Source: Streptomyces calvus (GTDB taxonomy: Bacteria; Actinomycetota; Actinomycetes; Streptomycetales; Streptomycetaceae). Taken from it: a stretch of DNA of 64,000 nt. Below, piece after piece: positions 14,122 through 21,935 of this stretch. The notes beneath the pieces are model-generated. The model worked only from the letters and a program-made list of their open reading frames with translations, did no database searches and had not been told where the DNA came from. The stretch covers positions 248,001-312,000 of the forward strand of contig NZ_VCNP01000043.1 in NCBI RefSeq assembly GCF_006782915.1. Reading direction: 5' to 3'. The position numbers were made by a program, and so were the translations under genes. Within the stretch, counting starts at the first letter, position 1; every line of letters starts with the position of its first letter.

Positions 14122-16923
14122 ATGCCCACCGACACCACCGCCTCCACGGGTCAGCAGGCCGGCAAGTCCGGCAGGAAGAAGGGGCGCAAAGCCCGACTGG
14201 TCGTGCTCGTCCTGGTGCTGGCCTTGATCGGCGGTATCGCCTACGGGGGGTACTGGTCGGTCAGCACCGTGCGTGCCTCCTTCCCGCAGACCAAGGGCTC
14301 GATCACGCTCCAGGGCCTGACGGGAACCGTCGACGTCAGACGCGACGGCCACGGCATCCCGCAGATCTACGCCTCCTCCGACGAGGACCTGTTCATGGCG
14401 CAGGGCTACGTCCAGGCGCAGGACCGGTTCTACGAGATGGACGTGCGCCGGCACATGACCTCCGGCCGCCTGTCGGAGATGTTCGGCAAGAGCCAGATCG
14501 ACAACGACGAGTTCCTGCGCACCCTGGGCTGGGACCGGGTGGCCAAGGAGGAGTACGACAAGAAGCTCTCGCCCGCCACGAAGAAGTACCTCCAGGCGTA
14601 CGCCAAGGGGGTCAACGCCTACCTGGAGGGCAAGGAGGGCAAGGAGATCTCCCTGGAGTACGCGGCCCTGGGCTTCACCAACGACTACCGGCCCGAGGAG
14701 TGGACCCCGGTCGACTCCGTCGCCTGGCTGAAGGCGATGGCCTGGGACCTGCGCGGCAACATGCAGGACGAGATCGACCGCGCGCTGATGACCAGCCGCC
14801 TCGGCCCGAAGCAGATCGCCGACCTGTACCCGGCGTACCCGTACGACCGCAACAAGCCGGTCGTGCAGGAGGGCCAGTACAGCGAGCTCAGCGGGGCCTA
14901 CGAGCAGAGCGGCGGCACGGGCACGGGCACGGGCACCGGGACGGGGACCGGCACCGGCACCGGAACGGAGACCGGCACCGGAACCGGAACCGGAACGGAG
15001 ACCGGTACGGGCACCGGCGCGGGTTCCGCCCTGGAGAGCCAGCTCACGGGACTCCAGCGGGTCATGGAGGACCTGCCGACCGCCGTCGGCATCAACGGCG
15101 ACGGCATCGGCTCCAACTCCTGGGTCGTCGCCGGTGACCACACCATCACCGGTGAGCCGCTGCTCGCCAACGACCCGCACCTGTCGGCCTCGCTGCCGTC
15201 CGTCTGGTACCAGATGGGCCTGCACTGCCGCAGCGTCTCCGCGACGTGCCAGTACGACGTCACCGGCTACACCTTCGCGGGCATGCCCGGCGTGATAATC
15301 GGCCACAACCAGGACATCGCCTGGGGCCTGACCAACTCCGGCGTGGACGTCACCGACCTCTACCTGGAGAAGATCACCGGCGACGGCTACCAGTACGACG
15401 GCAAGGTGGTGCCGTTCGAGACGCGCGAGGAGACCATCGAGGTCGCCGGCGGCTCGGCGCAGAAGATCGTCGTGCGTGAGACGAACAACGGCCCCCTGCT
15501 CTCCGACCGTTCCGACGAGCTGGTGAAGACCGGCAAGAAGGCCACCGTCGACAGCGCCGCCCCCGACCGGGGTGACGGCTACGGCGTCGCGCTGCGCTGG
15601 ACCGCGCTGGAGCCCGGCCGCACCATGGACTCCGTCTTCGCGATGAACCGCGCGAAGAACTGGAGCGACTTCCGTGCGGCGGCCGCCCTCTTCGAGGTCC
15701 CCTCGCAGAACCTCGTCTACGCCGACACCGACGGCCACATCGGCTACACGCTGCCCGGCAGGATCCCCACCCGCGCCGAGGGCCACGACGGTTCCGTGCC
15801 CGCCCCGGGCTGGAACCCCGACTACGAGTGGACCGGCTGGGTCGAGCAGGACGCGCTGCCCTACGAGTTCGACCCGGAGCGCGGCTACATCGTCACCGCC
15901 AACCAGGCCGTCGTCGGCAAGGACTACCCGTACACGCTGACCACGGACTGGGGTTACGGCGCCCGCAGCCAGCGCATCACCGACCTGATCCAGTCGAAGA
16001 TCAAGGACGGCGGCAAGATCTCCACCGACGACATGCGGCAGATGCAGCTCGACAACTCCAGCTCCATCGCCAAGCTGCTGGTGCCGCACCTGCTCAAGAT
16101 CGACACCGGTGACGAGGACGTCCGCGAGGCGCAGAAGCTGCTGGAGGGCTGGGACTACACCCAGGACGCCGACTCGGCGGCGGCCGCGTACTTCAACGCG
16201 GTGTGGCGCAACATCCTCAAGCTCGCCTTCGGCCACAAGCTGCCCAAGGAGCTGCGGGTCAAGGGCCAGTGCCTGTGGGTCGACCCGGTCAACCCGACCG
16301 GGCCCGCCGACGAGGTGAACAAGGTCCGCGAGTGCGGCCAGCGGGAGGCCGACCAGGCGCAGCCGGACGGCGGCGACCGCTGGTTCGAGGTGGTCCGCAC
16401 GCTGATGGACGACCAGGACAGCGAGTGGTGGTCGACGCCGAAGAGGGGCACCCGACCGGGCGCCGACAACCGTGACGAGCTGTTCAAGCGGGCCATGATC
16501 GACGCCACCTGGGAGCTGACGGCCAAGCTCGGCAAGGACATCGACACCTGGAGCTGGGGCCGGCTGCACCGCCTGTTCCTGAAGAACCAGACGCTCGGCA
16601 CCGACGGCCCCGGCTTCCTGCAGTACGTCCTCAACCGCGGCCCGTGGAAGCTCGGCGGCGGCGAGGCCACGGTCAACGCGACCGGCTGGAACGCCGCCGG
16701 CGGCTACGGGGTCGTGTGGGTGCCGTCCATGCGGATGGTGGTCAACCTCGGTGACCTGGACAAGTCCCGGTGGATCAACCTCACCGGCGCCTCCGGCCAC
16801 GCCTACAGCTCCCACTACGTCGACCAGACCGACAAGTGGGCCGAGGGCGAGCTGCTGCCGTGGGCGTTCACGGACAAGGCGGTCGAGGCCGCCACCAGCG
16901 ACACCCTGCTGCTCAAGCCCTGA
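14122..16923 (+). CDS. Penicillin acylase-family (S45) Ntn hydrolase
   Basis: This 933-residue secreted or membrane-anchored hydrolase has basic residues then a membrane/signal segment (about 27-47; ARLVVLVLVLALIGGIAYGGYW). The N-terminal nucleophile family signature is GIGSNSWVVAGDHTITG, where Ser331 would become the first residue of the beta subunit after self-cleavage; ANDPHL and GVIIGHNQDIAWGLTN follow. Possible substrates are acyl-homoserine lactones, beta-lactams or lipopeptides; none can be chosen. Just before the processing site residues about 265-300 are a Gly-Thr repeat. ATG 14122 has AAGGA 6 nt upstream. Confidence 0.9.
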   Translation: MPTDTTASTGQQAGKSGRKKGRKARLVVLVLVLALIGGIAYGGYWSVSTVRASFPQTKGSITLQGLTGTVDVRRDGHGIPQIYASSDEDLFMAQGYVQAQDRFYEMDVRRHMTSGRLSEMFGKSQIDNDEFLRTLGWDRVAKEEYDKKLSPATKKYLQAYAKGVNAYLEGKEGKEISLEYAALGFTNDYRPEEWTPVDSVAWLKAMAWDLRGNMQDEIDRALMTSRLGPKQIADLYPAYPYDRNKPVVQEGQYSELSGAYEQSGGTGTGTGTGTGTGTGTGTETGTGTGTGTETGTGTGAGSALESQLTGLQRVMEDLPTAVGINGDGIGSNSWVVAGDHTITGEPLLANDPHLSASLPSVWYQMGLHCRSVSATCQYDVTGYTFAGMPGVIIGHNQDIAWGLTNSGVDVTDLYLEKITGDGYQYDGKVVPFETREETIEVAGGSAQKIVVRETNNGPLLSDRSDELVKTGKKATVDSAAPDRGDGYGVALRWTALEPGRTMDSVFAMNRAKNWSDFRAAAALFEVPSQNLVYADTDGHIGYTLPGRIPTRAEGHDGSVPAPGWNPDYEWTGWVEQDALPYEFDPERGYIVTANQAVVGKDYPYTLTTDWGYGARSQRITDLIQSKIKDGGKISTDDMRQMQLDNSSSIAKLLVPHLLKIDTGDEDVREAQKLLEGWDYTQDADSAAAAYFNAVWRNILKLAFGHKLPKELRVKGQCLWVDPVNPTGPADEVNKVRECGQREADQAQPDGGDRWFEVVRTLMDDQDSEWWSTPKRGTRPGADNRDELFKRAMIDATWELTAKLGKDIDTWSWGRLHRLFLKNQTLGTDGPGFLQYVLNRGPWKLGGGEATVNATGWNAAGGYGVVWVPSMRMVVNLGDLDKSRWINLTGASGHAYSSHYVDQTDKWAEGELLPWAFTDKAVEAATSDTLLLKP
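14911..15025 (+). repeat. Gly-Thr codon microsatellite inside the acylase gene
   Basis: A run of hexanucleotide units GGCACG, GGCACC, GGGACG and GGAACC with two GAGACC interruptions encodes about 17 Gly-Thr pairs. It falls in the spacer peptide before the autocatalytic Ser331, where length changes should be tolerated. Confidence 0.85.
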
Positions 16924-16942
16924 CCCCGGCAGGCCCCACCGG

Positions 16943-16974
16943 AAGCGGTCCCCACGCGCGCGTGGGGACCGCTT
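16943..16974. terminator. Bidirectional hairpin between the acylase and 5-FCL genes
   Basis: Perfect 14 bp stem (AAGCGGTCCCCACG / CGTGGGGACCGCTT) with a CGCG loop between convergent genes; it should end both transcripts. Confidence 0.9.
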
Positions 16975-16995
16975 CGGCGTTGCGGGGCACGTCCG

Positions 16996-17631
16996 TCAGG
17001 GGTGTCGCGCGGCGGCGGGGCCGAAGCGCCGTACGCCGGACGGGGTCACCACCGCCTGCACCGGCCGGTCGTGCGGCTCCTCGGGGACGCGCGCGACGAC
17101 CTCGGAGTCGTACAGCAGCACCACCAGCGCCGGGTGCGCGTCCGCGCGCTCCAGCCGCGCGAGGACCCGGTCGTACGAGCCCCCGCCGCGCCCCAGCCGC
17201 ATGCCGCGCGCGTCGACGGCCAGCCCGGGCAGCAGCACGGCGTCCGCCTCGGTGACGGCGTCCGGCCCGAGGCGGTCCCCGGCGGGTTCGAGCAGGGTCA
17301 TGCGCCCGCCGTGCCGGACCCGCACGAGGGACCCCTCTCCGTCGTACGTCCCCCAGTCGAGGTCGTTGTCGGGCAGCAGCGCGGGCAGCAGAACCCGTAC
17401 GCCCCGCGCGCGCAACGCGTCCAACAGCGTGAGCGTGCCGGGCTCGCTCCCCACGGAGACGTACGCCGCCACCGTGCGCGCCTGCGCCAGTTCGGGCAGT
17501 GCCAGTGCCCTGCGGGCCAGCTCGGTGGCGGACACCCGCACGTCATCCGCCGTCAACCTGTTCCTCGCCGAGCGGATTTCGCGTCGCAACGCTCGCTTGT
17601 CAGGCTCGTCCGCGCGATCGTGGTGTCTCAA
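16996..17631 (-). CDS. 5-formyltetrahydrofolate cyclo-ligase
   Basis: A 211-residue enzyme converting 5-formyl-THF to 5,10-methenyl-THF with ATP, recycling folate. N-terminal basic helix DKRALRREIRSARNRL, VAAYVSVGSEPGT and the ATP-binding signature MRLGRGGGSYDRVL are present. The start is TTG 17631 (LRHHDRADEPDKR) with GGGAC upstream; a later start would cut the conserved first helix. It is divergent from galU, an arrangement also seen in mycobacteria. Confidence 0.88.
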   Translation of the reverse strand: MRHHDRADEPDKRALRREIRSARNRLTADDVRVSATELARRALALPELAQARTVAAYVSVGSEPGTLTLLDALRARGVRVLLPALLPDNDLDWGTYDGEGSLVRVRHGGRMTLLEPAGDRLGPDAVTEADAVLLPGLAVDARGMRLGRGGGSYDRVLARLERADAHPALVVLLYDSEVVARVPEEPHDRPVQAVVTPSGVRRFGPAAARHP

Positions 17632-17723
17632 GGCCGTCCCTGTATCGTTCCGAAGTGCTCATATGAGCAGTTAATAATCGGAGCCACAGATTCCTCACAA
17701 TGGCACCGGATATGGTGTCGGGC

Positions 17724-18635
17724 ATGTCTCAGTCACACCCTCGGATCAGCAAGGCTGTCATCCCCGCAGCCGGCCTCGGCACCCGGTTCCTGCCGGCGAC
17801 CAAGGCCACTCCCAAGGAGATGCTGCCGGTCGTCGACAAGCCGGCGATCCAGTACGTGGTCGAAGAGGCCGTCTCCGCCGGTCTCGACGACGTCCTCATG
17901 GTGACGGGCCGCAACAAGCGCCCCCTGGAGGACCACTTCGACCGCAACTACGAACTGGAGTCCGCCCTGGGCAAGAAGGGCGACGCCGCGCGCCTCGCCA
18001 AGGTCCAGGAGTCCAGTGACCTCGCCACCATGCACTACGTCCGCCAGGGCGACCCCAAGGGCCTCGGCCACGCCGTGCTGTGCGCCGCCCCGCACGTCGG
18101 CGACGAGCCCTTCGCCGTCCTCCTCGGCGACGACCTGATCGACCCGCGCGACCCCCTGCTCCAGCGCATGATCGAGGTGCAGCAGGAGCACGGCGGCAGC
18201 GTCATCGCGCTCATGGAGGTGGCCCCCGAGCAGATCCACCTCTACGGCTCCGCCGCCGTCGAGGCCACCGCCGACGCCGACGTCGTCAAGGTGAGCGGCC
18301 TGGTCGAGAAGCCGACCGCGGAGGAGGCCCCCTCCCACTACGCCGTCATCGGGCGCTACGTCCTCGACCCGGCCGTCTTCGGCATACTGCGCAAGACCGA
18401 GCCCGGCCGCGGCGGCGAGATCCAGCTGACCGACGCCCTCCAGCAGCTCGCCGCCGACGAGACGGTCGGCGGCCCGGTGCACGGCGTCGTCTTCAAGGGC
18501 CGCCGCTATGACACCGGCGACCGCGGCGACTACCTGCGTGCCATTGTCCGACTCGCGTGCGAACGTGAGGACCTGGGACCGGACTTCCGGGCCTGGCTCC
18601 GCCGTTACGTCACCGAGGAGATGCAGCAACGTTGA
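17724..18635 (+). CDS. galU: UTP-glucose-1-phosphate uridylyltransferase
   Basis: This 303-residue nucleotidyltransferase makes UDP-glucose for cell-wall glycans and trehalose. The hallmark AAGLGTRFLPATKATPKEMLPVVDKPAIQY motif is intact, as are VTGRNKRPLEDHFD, LGDD and VSGLVEKP. I chose ATG 17724 (MSQSHPRISKAVIP); a -10-like TATGGT at 17711-17716 then gives a leaderless transcript. The stop overlaps the glp TTG start by 4 bp, so the two are coupled. Confidence 0.93.
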   Translation: MSQSHPRISKAVIPAAGLGTRFLPATKATPKEMLPVVDKPAIQYVVEEAVSAGLDDVLMVTGRNKRPLEDHFDRNYELESALGKKGDAARLAKVQESSDLATMHYVRQGDPKGLGHAVLCAAPHVGDEPFAVLLGDDLIDPRDPLLQRMIEVQQEHGGSVIALMEVAPEQIHLYGSAAVEATADADVVKVSGLVEKPTAEEAPSHYAVIGRYVLDPAVFGILRKTEPGRGGEIQLTDALQQLAADETVGGPVHGVVFKGRRYDTGDRGDYLRAIVRLACEREDLGPDFRAWLRRYVTEEMQQR

Positions 18636-19954
18636 GCACCGCCGCGCCCCGCACCGCAGGCCCGGACCACCTCTGGTCGGTGGACGAGCACCTGGCCGAC
18701 ATCCTCGCCACCGTCCGGCCCCTCGAACCCATCGAGCTGAACCTCCTCGACGCCCAGGGCTGCGTCCTGGTCGAGGACGTCACGGTGCCGGTGTCCCTGC
18801 CCCCGTTCGACAACAGCTCCATGGACGGGTACGCGGTACGGGTCGCGGACGTCGCCGGCGCCAGTGAGCAGTACCCGGCGGCCCTGGAGGTCGTCGGGGA
18901 CGTCGCGGCCGGCCAGGCCGACCTCCTGCACGTCGGGCCCGGGCAGGCCGCCCGCATCATGACCGGCGCCCCGCTCCCGCCCGGCGCCGAGACGGTCGTC
19001 CCCGTCGAGTGGACCGACGGCGGCCTCGGCGAGGGCCCGGCCGACGGGATGCGCGCCCGCAGCCTCGCCCCGGAGGGCGCCACCGGGCAGGTCCTCGTCC
19101 ACCGTCCCGCCGGGCCGCGCGCGCACGTGCGCGCCAAGGGCAGCGACGTCAGGGCCGGGGACCGGGCCCTGGAGGCGGGCACCGTCCTCGGACCGCCGCA
19201 GATCTCCCTGCTCGCCGCGATCGGCCGCGGCACCGTCCGGGTGCGTCCGCGCCCGCGCGTGGTGGTCCTGTCCACCGGCAGCGAACTCGTCCAGCCCGAC
19301 GAAGAGCTGCGCTCCGGTCAGATCTACGACTCCAACAGCTTCGCGCTCACCGCCGCCGCGCGGGACGCCGGCGCGATCGCCTACCGCGTGGGCGCCGTCG
19401 CCGACGACGCCGCGACCCTGCGGGACACCATCGAGGACCAACTGGTCCGCGCCGACCTGGTGGTCACCACCGGCGGCGTGAGCGTCGGCGCGTACGACGT
19501 CGTCAAGGAGGCGCTGTCGTACACGGCGGACGAGGACGAGCCCGGCAGCGGCGTCGAGTTCCGCAGGATCGCCATGCAGCCGGGCAAGCCGCAGGGCTTC
19601 GGCTCCGTGGGCCCCGACCACACCCCGCTGCTGGCCCTGCCCGGCAACCCGGTCTCCTCCTACGTCTCCTTCGAGTTGTTCGTCCGCCCCGCCATCCGCA
19701 CCCTGATGGGCCTGACGGACGTCCACCGGCCGAGGGTGCGCGCGCGGCTCACCGCCGACCGGGCACTGACCTCGCCGAAGGGCCGCCGCCAGTTCCTGCG
19801 CGGCCGGTACGCCGACGGCACGGTGACCCCCGTCGGCGGCGCGGGCTCCCATCTCGTGGCGGCCCTGGCGCAGGCGAACGCGCTGATCGTCGTCCCCGAG
19901 GACGTCGAGTCGGTCGCGCCCGGCACCGAGACCGAGGTGGTCCTGCTCGGCTGA
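18632..19954 (+). CDS. glp: Gephyrin-like molybdotransferase Glp (MoeA family)
   Basis: This 440-residue MoeA-fold protein has the MoeA N-terminal region (SVDEHLADILATVRPLEPIELNLLDAQGCVLVEDV), FDNSSMDGYAVR, the GDVAAGQ and IMTGAPLPPGAETVV beta-barrel motifs, a MoCF/MPT-binding domain (STGSELVQPDEELRSGQIYDSNSFAL; TTGGVSVGAYD; LPGNPVSSYVSFELFV) and a C-terminal beta domain. In Corynebacterium the orthologue in this neighbourhood (Glp) binds FtsZ and the membrane receptor GlpR rather than acting only in molybdenum cofactor assembly. A GAGGAG site precedes the TTG start. The paired sepX/glpR downstream supports the cell-division role. Confidence 0.85.
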   Translation: MSTAAPRTAGPDHLWSVDEHLADILATVRPLEPIELNLLDAQGCVLVEDVTVPVSLPPFDNSSMDGYAVRVADVAGASEQYPAALEVVGDVAAGQADLLHVGPGQAARIMTGAPLPPGAETVVPVEWTDGGLGEGPADGMRARSLAPEGATGQVLVHRPAGPRAHVRAKGSDVRAGDRALEAGTVLGPPQISLLAAIGRGTVRVRPRPRVVVLSTGSELVQPDEELRSGQIYDSNSFALTAAARDAGAIAYRVGAVADDAATLRDTIEDQLVRADLVVTTGGVSVGAYDVVKEALSYTADEDEPGSGVEFRRIAMQPGKPQGFGSVGPDHTPLLALPGNPVSSYVSFELFVRPAIRTLMGLTDVHRPRVRARLTADRALTSPKGRRQFLRGRYADGTVTPVGGAGSHLVAALAQANALIVVPEDVESVAPGTETEVVLLG

Positions 19955-20040
19955 GCGGGAGCGGTTGGAGGTACCGTGTCGCGCACAGCAGGCCCGTGCG
20001 CCGCACCGCGACGGGCCAGGACCGGGAGCGCCACACGATC

Positions 20041-20553
20041 ATGACCGTGCCATCCCGGGGGGAGTCCCCCGGTACCTCCGAGCAGCGCCGGCTGACCCAC
20101 ATCGACGAGGCGGGCGCCGCCCGCATGGTCGATGTCTCCGGCAAGGACGTCACCGCCCGCACCGCGCGGGCCACCGGCCGCGTCCTCGTCTCGTCCCGCG
20201 TGATCGAACTGCTGCGCGGCGAGGGCGTCCCCAAGGGCGACGCGCTGGCCACCGCACGCATCGCGGGCATCATGGGCGCCAAACGCACCCCCGACCTGAT
20301 CCCGCTGTGCCACCCGTTGTCGGTGTCCGGTGTGAAACTGGACCTGTCGGTCGCGGACGACGCCGTGGAGATCACCGCCACCGTGAAGACGACGGACCGC
20401 ACGGGCGTCGAGATGGAGGCGCTCACCGCGGTGTCCGTGGCCGCGCTCACCGTGATCGACATGGTCAAGGCGGTCGACAAGGAGGCGGTCATCACGGACG
20501 TGCGGGTCGAGGAGAAGACGGGCGGCAAGTCGGGCGACTGGAGCCGGGCATGA
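20041..20553 (+). CDS. moaC: Cyclic pyranopterin monophosphate synthase
   Basis: This 170-residue enzyme makes cyclic pyranopterin monophosphate in molybdenum cofactor biosynthesis. Signature segments include LTHIDEAGAARMVDVSGKD, IPLCHPLSVSGVKLD, DRTGVEMEALTAVSVAALTVIDMVKAVDK and GGKSG. Extra residues before LTHID (PSRGESPGTSEQRR) are encoded by a hairpin-forming GC repeat at 20055-20072, so the ATG at 20041 is tentative. GGGAG lies 12 nt upstream. Its stop overlaps the mog start by 4 bp. Confidence 0.92.
   Translation: MTVPSRGESPGTSEQRRLTHIDEAGAARMVDVSGKDVTARTARATGRVLVSSRVIELLRGEGVPKGDALATARIAGIMGAKRTPDLIPLCHPLSVSGVKLDLSVADDAVEITATVKTTDRTGVEMEALTAVSVAALTVIDMVKAVDKEAVITDVRVEEKTGGKSGDWSRA
20055..20072 (+). 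repeat. Short hairpin element at the 5' end of moaC
   Basis: CCGGGGG / CCCCCGG pair around a 4 nt loop, followed by GGTACCTCC. The same GGTACCTCC-type sequence recurs in the element at the 5' end of nikQ (46240-46279), suggesting one dispersed Streptomyces repeat family. Confidence 0.55.
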
Positions 20554-21083
20554 CACCCGACGCGCCGGCCGGCGCCGCGCCGTACCGCGCGCTGGTCGTC
20601 ACCGCCTCCAACCGGGCCGCCGCCGGCGTCTACGAGGACAAGGGCGGCCCGCTGATCGCGGAGGGGCTGCGGCGCTTCGGTTTCGCGGTCGACGGCCCGC
20701 AGGTGGTCCCCGACGGCGACCCCGTGGAGGCCGCCCTGCGCGCGGGAGCCGAGGCCGGGTACGACGTCATCGTCACCACCGGCGGCACCGGCATCTCGCC
20801 CACCGACCGCACGCCCGAGGCGACCCGCCGGGTCATCGACCACGAGGTCCCCGGCATCGCGGAGGCCATCCGGGCGTACGGCCGGGACAAGGTGCCCACG
20901 GCCGCCCTGTCCCGGGGCCTCGCCGGAGTCGCGGGCGGCACGCTGATCGTCAACCTGCCCGGGTCCAGCGGCGGTGTGAAGGACGGCCTGGCGGTCCTGG
21001 AACCGCTGCTGAGGCACGCCGTCGACCAGCTGCGCGGCGGGGACCACCCGCGACCGGACGCCAGTGGCGGGGGTGCGAGCTGA
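20550..21083 (+). CDS. mog: Molybdopterin adenylyltransferase-family protein (MogA/MoaB)
   Basis: A MoCF-domain protein (177 residues) that adenylylates molybdopterin. Motifs are YRALVVTASNRAAAGVYEDKGGPLI, VTTGGTGISPTDRTPEATR, ALSRGLAGVAGGTLIVNLPGSSGGVKDGLAVLEPLL. It is coupled to moaC by an ATGA overlap and to the next acetyltransferase by a CTGA overlap. Together moaC-mog and glp form a molybdopterin-associated cluster inside a cell-envelope locus. Confidence 0.9.
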   Translation: MTPDAPAGAAPYRALVVTASNRAAAGVYEDKGGPLIAEGLRRFGFAVDGPQVVPDGDPVEAALRAGAEAGYDVIVTTGGTGISPTDRTPEATRRVIDHEVPGIAEAIRAYGRDKVPTAALSRGLAGVAGGTLIVNLPGSSGGVKDGLAVLEPLLRHAVDQLRGGDHPRPDASGGGAS

Positions 21084-21763
21084 ACAGCCTACAGTGGCCG
21101 GTCGAGCTGGTGGACGGCGACATCGTCCTCCGGCCCATAAAGCTGCGCGACCAGAAGGCCTGGCGCGAGGTCAACCGGCGCAACCGGGACTGGCTGCGGC
21201 CCTGGGAGGCGACGATCCCGCCGCCCACGCCCAGCGGCCCGGTCATCCACCGGCCGACCTACCGTCAGATGGTCCGGCACCTGCGCTCCGAGGCGAACGC
21301 GGGCCGGATGCTGCCGTTCGTCATCGAGTACCAGGGGCGGCTGGTCGGCCAGTTGACGGTCGCCGGGATCACCTGGGGCTCGATGTGCTCGGGCCACGTC
21401 GGCTACTGGGTGGACGAGGCGGTGGCCGGCCGCGGGGTGGTGCCGACGGCCGTGGCGATGGTCGTGGACCACTGTTTCCGCACCGTGGGTCTGCACCGCA
21501 TCGAGATCTGCATTCGCCCGGAGAACGGGCCGAGCCGCAGGGTCGTGGAGAAACTCGGATTCCGCGAGGAGGGGCTGCGTCCGCGATATCTCCACATCGA
21601 CGGCGCCTGGCGCGACCATCTCGTCTACGCGCTCACCGCCGAGGAAGTCCCGGACGGTTTGCTCGCCCGGTGGCGCCGGGCACGCTCTCAGGAGCGGCCC
21701 GGCCACGAGCTGCCCGGACGCGACCGACGCAACCCGGGAATCCCCCACAGCCCGGGAAATTGA
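21080..21763 (+). CDS. rimJ: GNAT acetyltransferase, RimJ/RimL type
   Basis: A 227-residue GNAT protein of the type that acetylates ribosomal or other N termini. It has the N-terminal WPVELVDGDIVLRPIKLRDQ strand and the acetyl-CoA loop YWVDEAVAGRGVVPTAVAMVVDHCF, then RPENGPSRRVVEKLGFREEG. The only in-frame starts are CTG 21080 and GTG 21110. The conserved segment LQWPVELVDGD lies before 21110, so I place the start at CTG 21080, overlapping the mog stop (CTGA), with GGGGG 8 nt upstream. The same gene sits between moeA1/glp and glpR in mycobacteria. Confidence 0.8.
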   Translation: MNSLQWPVELVDGDIVLRPIKLRDQKAWREVNRRNRDWLRPWEATIPPPTPSGPVIHRPTYRQMVRHLRSEANAGRMLPFVIEYQGRLVGQLTVAGITWGSMCSGHVGYWVDEAVAGRGVVPTAVAMVVDHCFRTVGLHRIEICIRPENGPSRRVVEKLGFREEGLRPRYLHIDGAWRDHLVYALTAEEVPDGLLARWRRARSQERPGHELPGRDRRNPGIPHSPGN

Positions 21764-21935
21764 ATATACGTTCGAATTTGACCGGCGGGCGACCGTCTAC
21801 AGGTGCGGAATTCCCGGTTCGAGTGGTCTCTTGATCGCATCGGTCACAAAAAAAGTTCGAAATATCAGCCAGATCGTGCGACACACCGGCTCAATTGGCG
21901 GAGCGCGCCGCGCAAACCCCTCTACGGTGTGAGAC

